Below, piece by piece: positions 1 through 5,638 of a stretch of 21,682 bases of DNA (positions within the stretch are counted from its first letter, which is position 1; each line of letters opens with the position of its first letter). The stretch covers positions 1 through 21,682 of the IMG/VR virus record IMGVR_UViG_3300023174_000707, one strand, 5' to 3'. The notes below the pieces were generated by a model. That model was not told where the DNA came from. It searched no databases and saw only the letters and a program-made list of their open reading frames with translations. The position numbers and the translations under genes are program-made. This stretch comes from a virus.

Positions 1-396
1 AGTGCTGAAACCATTGTTCAATACGTTAGCAGCTGTTACTTGCTTAGTATTCGCCATAGATCTAGCTAATGCTTTTGTATATCTAGACGCAAGTCTGTCA
101 TACAAGTTGTCCTCAATCGCTTCTTCAGTGATTGCGAACGCAAGAGCTATCGTATTGTGCGTATATCTAGCAGTGAAAGTCTCATTGGCTTGGTCATAAG
201 ACACGCCTGATCCTTCAGCTTTTATCGCAGCATTACCAAATCCTGATAACATAACTTCTTCTTCAAATGCTCTTTCAGAAGTTTCTTTATCGAAGATTTC
301 TTCGTGCTCGTTTTCGTAACGTTTGTATTCAAGTCCAAACAGAGCGTTTAAACCTGGTTCTAGTTCTTTAACTAGTTGTGATCGTGATATAGCCAT
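1..396 (-). CDS. Major capsid protein, N-terminal 132 residues (cut by window edge)
   Basis: The reading frame opens with ATG at 394-396 and stays open to the left edge, so the 3' part of the gene is missing. The visible protein begins MAISRSQLVKELEPGLNALF and continues with an acidic helix-rich stretch (YENEHEEIFD, RAFEEEVMLSGFG) and then TARYTHNTIALAFAITEEAIEDNLYD. This pattern matches, from memory, the major capsid protein of many uncultured marine phages. It would form the icosahedral shell, assembling on the scaffold encoded upstream. AAAGGAG lies about 8 bases before the start, and the gene follows the decoration-like gene by only 14 bases, so it belongs to the head operon. The family is recognised by pattern and by position after scaffold and decoration genes; the rest of the protein cannot be checked. 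Confidence 0.8.
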   Translation of the reverse strand, partial: MAISRSQLVKELEPGLNALFGLEYKRYENEHEEIFDKETSERAFEEEVMLSGFGNAAIKAEGSGVSYDQANETFTARYTHNTIALAFAITEEAIEDNLYDRLASRYTKALARSMANTKQVTAANVLNNGFST

Positions 397-410
397 AGTT
401 TATTACTCCT

Positions 411-980
411 TTAGATTAATTGTTGACCTTTGTTAATTCTAACAACAAAGTCTTCGCTAGCAACAGCTATCTCATTTCCAATGAATTGAGATGGGCTAAG
501 TACTAGACACTGACCAGTTGAAGAGTTAGAAGCTGCAAGATCTAAAGCAACTGAAGAAATTCCATTTACAGAACTTCCTGCAGTGTATTTAATATCAAAT
601 GCATTTCCAACAGCGCTTACACCTAGTGCAGTTCCTGTTGATTTAACAAGGTATAGTTGATTTGGGTCATCAATTACATACGCATAGATATTGCCTTGAG
701 CAACGTCAGTTTGCGAGTAATAGTTTTGCCAAGTCGGTTTGTTTCTGTTGTTAGGGCTTACTTCTATTAGACAGCCGTTAAACACGCCTAATACTTGACC
801 AGTTGCAGACGATGTTACAGCAACAACTGTTCCTGTAGCAGTTAATGCAGTTAAGTCACCTTGATAAATCGAAGTTGATTCGTTATCAACGATGTAAAAC
901 TGATCTTGTCCGCCGCTAGCGTAGCCACCACCAACTTTTCCTAGAGGTCTAAGACCAAAGGGTTTTGTTGAGTTTGCCAT
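411..980 (-). CDS. Probable head decoration or capsid-associated structural protein
   Basis: This 189-residue protein starts MANSTKPFGLRPLGKVGGGY. The PFGLRP...GGG opening, the later GDLTALTATGTVV, the LGVFNGCLIEV / KPTWQNYY segment and the closing VLVRIN-like FVVRINKGQQLI are features I associate with a structural protein found next to the capsid gene in marine phages. It is rich in Gly, Ser, Thr and Val and reads as mostly beta strand, with no membrane segment. AAAGGAG sits 10 bases before the ATG. Its place directly upstream of the major capsid gene suggests a shell-stabilising or surface-decorating role. That role is inferred from position and fold; no catalytic motif is present, and a head-fibre or other minor head protein is the alternative. 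Confidence 0.55.
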   Translation of the reverse strand: MANSTKPFGLRPLGKVGGGYASGGQDQFYIVDNESTSIYQGDLTALTATGTVVAVTSSATGQVLGVFNGCLIEVSPNNRNKPTWQNYYSQTDVAQGNIYAYVIDDPNQLYLVKSTGTALGVSAVGNAFDIKYTAGSSVNGISSVALDLAASNSSTGQCLVLSPSQFIGNEIAVASEDFVVRINKGQQLI

Positions 981-1038
981 ATTTATTTACTCCTTTAAGT
1001 TTATATTTAAACTTTGTTGGGTAGGAATTACTAAATAA

Positions 1039-1506
1039 TTAGTCCTTCTTTGTACCACCAAAAGTTACACGAGTTTGCCTTTCACTACTGATCGGCATAC
1101 TTGGATGCTGTTCCTTCATAGGATCGTTTGCAATAGCATCTTCTCGTTCTCTAGTTCTTCTTGCGAAGTACTCTTCACGAGATTTAGCGATCTCTTCAGG
1201 TACCCTAGCCAGCACTAGGCCGCCAACTCCAATCACTCCTGCGTATTTACCGTCTTTGACAACCGGATAATTCTGTTCAGGATATTCATCAGCTCTCACT
1301 AATTCATAACCTGATCTCATTCTGCCTGTGATATTTTTAGTATCATCAAAGCCTAATGACTCAGCTCTTATCCATCTGTGTCTAAATCCGTCTGGCGCAG
1401 GCGGTGCATCTAGAGATGATGGTGGAGTCCAAACTTTAGGTCTTTCTGTTTTAGACCTTGTTTCGCTCGCACGGGAAGTCTTAATTGTATTTTTTTCGTT
1501 TACCAT
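1039..1506 (-). CDS. Conserved virion-module protein of unknown function
   Basis: A 155-residue soluble protein. The core (about residues 26-100) contains WTPPSSLDAPPAPDGFRHRW, SGYELVRADEYPE, and a Gly-rich GKYAGVIGVGGLVLARVPEEI, followed by a charged helix (REEYFARRTREREDAIAND) and MKEQHPSMPI. I recognise this core from marine phage genomes, where it lies between scaffold and decoration genes and has no assigned function. A strong AAGGAGG signal lies inside the last codons of the scaffold gene, so translation is probably coupled to it. The helix after residue 100 and the acidic-basic tail would suit a protein that works during head assembly, but that is inference only. Confidence 0.75.
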   Translation of the reverse strand: MVNEKNTIKTSRASETRSKTERPKVWTPPSSLDAPPAPDGFRHRWIRAESLGFDDTKNITGRMRSGYELVRADEYPEQNYPVVKDGKYAGVIGVGGLVLARVPEEIAKSREEYFARRTREREDAIANDPMKEQHPSMPISSERQTRVTFGGTKKD

Positions 1507-1510
1507 ATGC

Positions 1511-2476
1511 CTATACCTCCTTCGTGGTTAAATGTTTCGCATATTCTTCAAGTGGCACACCTAATCTTTTAGCAATTGCTACCTGTGATGGTGTGAGCTT
1601 CACAGTTTTTTTGCGTCCTGATTGGCTAGGACGGTTAGCCGAAGCTACAACTTGAGCGGGTTTCGCTCTTTCTGTAGTTATGGTTTCCTTTGTAGCAAAT
1701 TTGTGCGGAAATTCAAGTCTTATTCTCTTATCAATTTCCTCATAATATTCGTCACTTCTAGGATCAAACCCTTCTTCTTCTACAAGCTTTTTATGCAGAT
1801 CAAACGCAGTATAAGTCATTGCAGAGTCATTACCAAACCAACTATTCTTAGCAGCCCACTCTTCCGCTTTAGGGTCAGCTTGAGGTGCTTGAACATTTTG
1901 TTGAGGTGTTATTGTAACCTCTTTTTGTTTAGGTAACTCTTCTTGAGAAGCTTTAAGAGATCTTAATCTAGCTGCTTCCATAGTTAATTCAGCAATTTGC
2001 TCTTGTGCAGAAACTTGAGCTTCTACATCTCTAGCATCAATAGCTGTCTTAAGTGCAATTTTAGCATTAGCTAAATTAGCTTTAACTCTATTCTCAAATT
2101 CAGACACATAAACTTTATCTGTTTTCTGTAATCTAGATTCAATTTGATTTTTTTCTTTTTGAACTGATTGAGCATAAGCTAAAGCTTCTTCTCTTTGTCT
2201 TTCAGCTTCTCTCATTTTACGAGTTAATTTAGCTATACGTTTTTTAACGCCTTCGCTATATTCTTCTAACTCATCTTTTTCAGCAGCTGGTTTTTCAGCT
2301 TCTGCTTTAACTTCAACTGGCTTTTCAGCTTCTTGTTGAACTTCTATCTTCTCTTCTTTTTTCTCCTCAGCAACGGCTTTTGATTGCTCGTTGTTATCCA
2401 ATTCAATCTCAGCGCCTTCTTTTTCACCGACATCGATCATTGGATCGTTCTTTGGTTTTTTATCTTCAATTGGCAT
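1511..2476 (-). CDS. Putative head scaffolding protein
   Basis: A 321-residue, strongly charged protein. Residues 1-75 are Glu/Ala/Lys-rich low complexity (runs such as AVAEEKKEEKIEVQQEAEKP), residues 75-195 are long heptad-like helices (KKRIAKLTRKMREAERQREE and following) that should form coiled coils, and the C-terminus is basic (GRKKTVKLTPSQVAIAKRLG). Phage scaffolds typically have this acidic coiled-coil body with a basic helix-turn C-terminus that binds the coat protein. The position between portal/co-chaperonin and capsid genes is right for a scaffold. AGGAGG lies 4 bases before the ATG. No protease motif is visible, so it is probably not a scaffold-protease fusion. The call rests on composition, length and context. 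Confidence 0.65.
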   Translation of the reverse strand: MPIEDKKPKNDPMIDVGEKEGAEIELDNNEQSKAVAEEKKEEKIEVQQEAEKPVEVKAEAEKPAAEKDELEEYSEGVKKRIAKLTRKMREAERQREEALAYAQSVQKEKNQIESRLQKTDKVYVSEFENRVKANLANAKIALKTAIDARDVEAQVSAQEQIAELTMEAARLRSLKASQEELPKQKEVTITPQQNVQAPQADPKAEEWAAKNSWFGNDSAMTYTAFDLHKKLVEEEGFDPRSDEYYEEIDKRIRLEFPHKFATKETITTERAKPAQVVASANRPSQSGRKKTVKLTPSQVAIAKRLGVPLEEYAKHLTTKEV

Positions 2477-2490
2477 AGTGCCTCCTATGT

Positions 2491-2961
2491 TTAAATGTGA
2501 TGAAGAACATCCTCAGGATTTTTAATAGTCCCTAGAACTTCGTCATCGTTTAGTAGTCGCACTTCTCCACCTTCTATTGGTAATCTTGAACCCGCATAAC
2601 GAGCAAAGATAACCCAATCTCCTTTTTTACACCATGGACCTGTTGGATAACGCTCTTTATCGTTATAAGCTAATGGTCCAATTTTTAATACATAACCACA
2701 GTTAGTAGCTATTCTTAATTTATCTAATGATTCTTGTGATATAATAATTCCACCTTTAGTTTTATCTTTAGGTGTAAATGGTAATACTAATAATCTCCAT
2801 CCAGATGGTTCAGGTAAACTATCAACTAATGATTCAGTGATATTTTCTGCTCTTACTGTTTTTTGATTTTCTTCTTTGTATTTTTCTTCAAGACCTAGAA
2901 CAGTCTTTGGTATTTCATTTGACTGAACATCAGTCGAGTTTGATAATGTTTCCTTGCTCAT
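2491..2961 (-). CDS. GroES-like co-chaperonin
   Basis: Residues about 54-147 follow the GroES fold: WRLLVLPFTPKDKTKGGIII with the mobile-loop GGII(I) that contacts GroEL, then GYVLKIGP, the strand GDWVIFARYAGSRL, and EVRLLNDDEVLGTI at the end. Bacterial GroES has VKVGDKVIFAKYAGTE and ESDILAVV at the same places. The protein is 156 residues, longer than the usual 95 or so, because of a polar N-terminal extension of about 50 residues. GroES caps GroEL during folding; a phage copy in the head operon, like T4 gp31 in principle, would help fold a large capsid protein. AAGGAG lies 11 bases before the ATG, and the start overlaps the preceding gene by 32 bases. Confidence 0.88.
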   Translation of the reverse strand: MSKETLSNSTDVQSNEIPKTVLGLEEKYKEENQKTVRAENITESLVDSLPEPSGWRLLVLPFTPKDKTKGGIIISQESLDKLRIATNCGYVLKIGPLAYNDKERYPTGPWCKKGDWVIFARYAGSRLPIEGGEVRLLNDDEVLGTIKNPEDVLHHI

Positions 2962-3154
2962 TGTCTTTTAGCTCCTTGTTGTTTAGCAGGTTAGAGATTT
3001 CCTGTAATAAAAATTCGTATGTGCGAATTTGTCCAAGTATATACTTGTAATTTTCCATATTGTCAACCCCACCAGATGTTATGGCTAACGTTAAATTTTC
3101 TAATTGGGATTTCATGAACCTTTGTAGTTTATAAGCTACATCTACTGTTTCCAT
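2930..3154 (-). CDS. Small helical protein, unknown function
   Basis: A 74-residue protein that reads as two amphipathic helices: AYKLQRFMKSQLENLTLAIT and YKYILGQIRTYEFLLQEISN, followed by a charged tail. There is no membrane segment or cysteine. AGGAG lies close to the ATG. Its last 32 bases overlap the start of the GroES-like gene, suggesting coupled translation. It is encoded between the small basic proteins and the co-chaperonin in the head operon; a small head-assembly or connector-associated role is possible, but nothing in the sequence shows it. Confidence 0.7.
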   Translation of the reverse strand: METVDVAYKLQRFMKSQLENLTLAITSGGVDNMENYKYILGQIRTYEFLLQEISNLLNNKELKDNEQGNIIKLD

Positions 3155-3178
3155 CTTCTTCTCCTTTTATTGGTTATA

Positions 3179-3505
3179 TTAACAATTCCACTTACGTAGA
3201 GATTTATTAATTCTTGAATTCGGATCTCTTGCAGTTTTAGCTGAAGTTAATTTTGCTTTCATCCCTTTCATTCTGCTACAAAATGATTTTCTTCTATTAG
3301 CAGCTTTTGAACCTTTTTTTAATTTACTAGGTTTTGTTGTTACAGCTAATGATAATTTTGAACCTGGATGTTCACGTCTATAAGATGCAATACCTTTTTT
3401 ATTTAAACCACCTTCTGGATTTTTACCTTCTTTACGTTGCCATGCTGGTGTAGCTTTACCACCAGATGCCATATAAGCTCTACCCATTCCTCTAGATATA
3501 ATCAT
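3179..3505 (-). CDS. Basic conserved phage protein with C-terminal DPNSRINKSLRKWNC signature
   Basis: A 108-residue, very basic protein. It starts MIISRGMGRAYMASGGKATP, continues with NPEGGLNKKGIASYRREHPG and SKLSLAVTTKPSKLKKGSKA, and ends with RRKSFCSRMKGMKAKLTSAK and DPNSRINKSLRKWNC. I recognise the C-terminal 60 residues as a domain of unknown function common in marine phages (possibly Pfam DUF6321, from memory). The two cysteines and the Arg/Lys-rich helices would suit nucleic-acid binding, but no function is established to my knowledge. It lies in the run of small basic proteins between holin and co-chaperonin and carries the SRGMGRA version of the motif shared by its neighbours. Confidence 0.75.
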   Translation of the reverse strand: MIISRGMGRAYMASGGKATPAWQRKEGKNPEGGLNKKGIASYRREHPGSKLSLAVTTKPSKLKKGSKAANRRKSFCSRMKGMKAKLTSAKTARDPNSRINKSLRKWNC

Positions 3506-3506
3506 A

Positions 3507-3698
3507 TTAATAAACCTTTGTAATTTTTCTTCTATCCTTCATTACTTTACCACAACCTCTAGCAATAAATCCACCTTTTTTAAAAATAGGATTTACAACA
3601 GGACTAAAAGAAATATCTTTATTTTTAGATCTTGTTCCTTTTACAGTAATTGGTTTTTTTCTTTTATCAGTAAACTTTGCTTTACTTAATTCAGTCAT
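3507..3698 (-). CDS. Small basic protein with GRGCGK-type C-terminal tail
   Basis: A 63-residue basic protein. After a Lys-rich polar stretch it ends KKGGFIARGCGKVMKDRRKI followed by TKVY. The same arrangement, a KGG turn, then an (A)(R/K)G(C/Q)GK segment and a closing TK-hydrophobic-Y, is found in the protein encoded at 3891-4133. There is no membrane segment. It follows the preceding gene by 2 bases in a tightly packed operon. No family with a known function is recognised. It could be a minor virion protein or a DNA-binding internal head protein; both are guesses. Confidence 0.6.
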   Translation of the reverse strand: MTELSKAKFTDKRKKPITVKGTRSKNKDISFSPVVNPIFKKGGFIARGCGKVMKDRRKITKVY

Positions 3699-3700
3699 TA

Positions 3701-3889
3701 TTATGGAATATCTTTTCTTGAAAGAAAATTAGAAATTTGTTCATCATCAAGACCCATTTCTCTTAATTTTTTAATTTGTTCTTCTATTGGATCTTCTTTA
3801 GGATTAGTTCCATCTTTATAAGCAACTCTATTATCTTTAATAATTTTTGCAATACCAGTACCTTTTCTTTGTTTGCCTAGACCAGCCAT
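3701..3889 (-). CDS. Small protein with MAGLGKQ..GTGIAKII N-terminus
   Basis: A 62-residue protein. The first 27 residues, MAGLGKQRKGTGIAKIIKDN then RVAYKDG, are clearly related to the first residues of the protein encoded at 4133-4444 (MSGLGKQLRGTGIAKIINAR). The rest is an acidic helical tail, PIEEQIKKLREMGLDDEQIS, unrelated to that of the paralogue and possibly a UBA-like or short helical hairpin. The shared N-terminus on two different bodies suggests a targeting or docking segment. No function is known to me. It is packed between its neighbours with gaps of 1-2 bases. Confidence 0.6.
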   Translation of the reverse strand: MAGLGKQRKGTGIAKIIKDNRVAYKDGTNPKEDPIEEQIKKLREMGLDDEQISNFLSRKDIP

Positions 3890-3890
3890 A

Positions 3891-4133
3891 TTAATATAAT
3901 TTAGTTATCTTAGTTTTAATTGCTTTTCCTTGTCCTTTTCCAACTAAACCACCTTTAGCAAATTCTGGTTCAACTGTAGAATCTTCTGGATGTAAACGAT
4001 TTAAAGCTTCTTGTCTACTTTCTTCTTCCATAACCTTTTTATAATTTTTATTTAAATTTTCTTCTGATCTTTTAAATTTTTCTTGTCTTCTTTTTTCTTC
4101 TTTATAAATTTTATTGCCAGAATAATCAGACAT
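3891..4133 (-). CDS. Small charged helical protein with GKGQGKAIK tail
   Basis: An 80-residue protein. Residues 1-50 are a highly charged helix (EEKRRQEKFKRSEENLNKNY, KKVMEEESRQEALNRLH). The C-terminus is EFAKGGLVGKGQGKAIKTKI then TKLY, which parallels the tail of the protein encoded at 3507-3698. The start ATG overlaps the stop of the upstream gene as TAATG at 4133. No known function. The charged helix with a basic glycine tail looks like a small architectural or head-interior protein, by inference only. Confidence 0.6.
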   Translation of the reverse strand: MSDYSGNKIYKEEKRRQEKFKRSEENLNKNYKKVMEEESRQEALNRLHPEDSTVEPEFAKGGLVGKGQGKAIKTKITKLY

Positions 4134-4444
4134 TATTTTTTCTTTTTAGGAAAACCAGCTTTCATATTTGCATATGCTTTAGCAGATATAGTAGTTTTAG
4201 ATTTAGGTCTTGAGATACCTAATTTTTTTCTACGATTTATATTTGCCCATAAGCCGGGTTTAGCTGAGCCACCATCTTTCATATAGCCCATTTTATTTCT
4301 AACGGAAGTTGGTAATTTAGCAAGACCAGGATTTTCTTTTTTGTCTACAGGTTTTAAAGATTTTCCTCCATCTTTAAAACCTGTTCTTGCATTAATAATT
4401 TTTGCAATACCTGTTCCTCTTAATTGTTTACCAAGTCCAGACAT
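4133..4444 (-). CDS. Small basic protein, MSGLGKQLRGTGIAKII N-terminus
   Basis: A 103-residue basic protein. The N-terminal 25 residues are paralogous to those of the protein at 3701-3889. The middle includes ENPGLAKLPTSVRNKMGYMK and the C-terminal half KDGGSAKPGLWANINRRKKL followed by a Lys-rich end, KAGFPKKKK. The KPGLWANI segment is a pattern I associate with small conserved proteins in the structural region of marine phages, with no known role. The start overlaps the upstream stop as TAATG at 4444, and the end does the same with the next gene, so the three proteins are probably made in fixed proportions. Confidence 0.65.
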   Translation of the reverse strand: MSGLGKQLRGTGIAKIINARTGFKDGGKSLKPVDKKENPGLAKLPTSVRNKMGYMKDGGSAKPGLWANINRRKKLGISRPKSKTTISAKAYANMKAGFPKKKK

Positions 4445-4827
4445 TATTTTTTCTTTTTAGCTCTGCCGCCTTTTTTCATATACTCAGCAGTTTCTTCTTC
4501 AGCATATTTTTCTGGAGATTTTTTTCCAGATTTAATAGCTTTAGCTTGTTTAGCTAAACTTTTTAATTCTTCGCCTTTATGCTTTTCAGCTTTTTCTTTT
4601 TTAACAAAAGCTTTAGGTGAAGTTTTTCCTGATTTAACTTCTTTAGCTTCTGCTAATTCTTCAGCGTAAGTTTCTTTTCCACCAAAAGCTTTTCCGCCTT
4701 TAGCTAAAGCAGCTCCCATTCCTCTAAGAGCAATTCCGCCGCCTCTAAGTGCAACTCCCATTCCTCTTAAAGCAATTCCACCACCTCTGAACGCTGGTCT
4801 TGGTCTTTGTTTAAAGTCGTTTCTCAT
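4444..4827 (-). CDS. Gly/Arg-rich repeat protein with two internal repeat types
   Basis: A 127-residue, very basic protein built from repeats. Residues 14-41 are four heptads, RGGGIAL, RGMGVAL, RGGGIAL and RGMGAAL, so the real unit is a 14-residue pair present twice. The rest carries a second duplication, AKEVKSGKTSPKAFVKKEKA and AKAIKSGKKSPEKYAEEETA, ending KKGGRAKKKK. AAGGAG lies 8 bases before the ATG. The glycine-hydrophobic heptads could insert into a membrane or stack as a fibre; the second half is a charged helix. It sits directly downstream of the holin gene. No family of known function is recognised; a head-interior, DNA-binding or membrane-acting role are all possible. Confidence 0.7.
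   Translation of the reverse strand: MRNDFKQRPRPAFRGGGIALRGMGVALRGGGIALRGMGAALAKGGKAFGGKETYAEELAEAKEVKSGKTSPKAFVKKEKAEKHKGEELKSLAKQAKAIKSGKKSPEKYAEEETAEYMKKGGRAKKKK
4705..4788 (-). repeat. Four tandem 21-bp coding repeats (two 42-bp units)
   Basis: Within the gene at 4444-4827 the bases encoding residues 14-41 form four 21-bp copies. Copies 1 and 3 encode RGGGIAL, and copies 2 and 4 encode RGMGVAL and RGMGAAL, so the array behaves as two 42-bp units. Codons vary among copies (for example cct ctg, cct ctt and cct cta versions of the Arg codons on the plus strand), so the duplication is not brand new. Confidence 0.8.
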
Positions 4828-4838
4828 TTTAGTTCTCC

Positions 4839-5267
4839 TTATCCGTTTTCCTGGTTATTGTTTGTCGGTCTATTTGCCATTGTGCGAGCTACCGACTCTG
4901 CGCTACGCCCAACCACATAACCTCCGAGTCCGACATTTAACAATGTCCAAACATCGCCAGGTAATTCAAAGGTTATAACTGCACCTAAGAATACTTTTAT
5001 AACTGGTCCTATAACATAATTCCAGACCAAGATAAAGATTAATACATACATTAAAAGAGGTCTCCAAGAGCTAGCAAACCAGCCAGCTTTTGCTTCAGCT
5101 TCAATAATTCTTGATGCTGCTTGTAGTTCTTGAGTATGCGATTGTAGTAATTGAGTTTGTAATTGTGCCTTTAATTTTTCTTGAAGATCTTTATCAGGAA
5201 CTGCTTTTTCAATTGTATTAAAAAGAATTTTTGCAAGAGGAGCAACAGCACCTAACATTGGTAGCAT
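4839..5267 (-). CDS. Three-helix holin of the GTA type
   Basis: A 142-residue membrane protein. Residues 1-60 are an amphipathic, Gln-rich helix (KLKAQLQTQLLQSHTQELQA). Then come the signature EAKAGWFASSWRPLLMYVLI (residues 57-76), a long hydrophobic segment to about residue 90, a second segment around 92-102, and a short one at DVWTLLNVGLGGYVVGRSAE. This matches the Holin of 3TMs family first described from gene-transfer-agent release (Pfam PF11351, from memory). Holins form lesions in the inner membrane that let the endolysin out. No clear ribosome site is seen; the ATG is 2 bases after the upstream stop, so translation is probably coupled. It lies inside the head operon, far from the endolysin gene at 15000-15557. 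Confidence 0.85.
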   Translation of the reverse strand: MLPMLGAVAPLAKILFNTIEKAVPDKDLQEKLKAQLQTQLLQSHTQELQAASRIIEAEAKAGWFASSWRPLLMYVLIFILVWNYVIGPVIKVFLGAVITFELPGDVWTLLNVGLGGYVVGRSAESVARTMANRPTNNNQENG

Positions 5268-5268
5268 G

Positions 5269-5637
5269 TTAGAACCACTTAGCTATTTTTCTTTTATCTG
5301 GCATCATTCTTTTCTGACCTTTAACTGGTTGATATTGAGTTTCATCTTTGCTTGTCATCTCAACATCAATTCCACCTTTTTTATATCCATCAGAATTTAT
5401 AAATTTATCATGACTTCCAACTTGTGTACCGTAAAGAGGAGATTCATCATCATTACCTCTTACAGATCCACCATCTGCATATCCTTTTCCAACTTTTCTA
5501 GATTCAGATAAAGCAATTGCAATAGCTTGTTTTGGATTTTTAACTATCTTACCAGATTTACCACTGTGTAGTTCACCTGCTTTGAATTCGTGCATAACTT
5601 TTTTCACTTTTTTTTGTGAAGGTGTCATTTTTTTCAT
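5269..5637 (-). CDS. Basic protein with DUF6496-like N-terminus
   Basis: A 122-residue protein. Residues 1-48, KVKKVMHEFKAGELHSGKSG then KIVKNPKQAIAIALSESRK, match a short conserved domain (DUF6496, from memory) in which VMHEFK..LHSG and KQAIAIALSE are the constant parts. The middle is Gly/Asp-rich (YADGGSVRGNDDESP), and the end, KGQKRMMPDKRKIAKWF, resembles the basic tails of the small proteins encoded at 3507-3698 and 3891-4133. It lies 1 base after the portal stop codon with AGGA 9 bases before the ATG. The function of the domain is unknown; the context is the portal-holin junction of the head operon. Confidence 0.75.
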   Translation of the reverse strand: MKKMTPSQKKVKKVMHEFKAGELHSGKSGKIVKNPKQAIAIALSESRKVGKGYADGGSVRGNDDESPLYGTQVGSHDKFINSDGYKKGGIDVEMTSKDETQYQPVKGQKRMMPDKRKIAKWF

Positions 5638-5638
5638 A

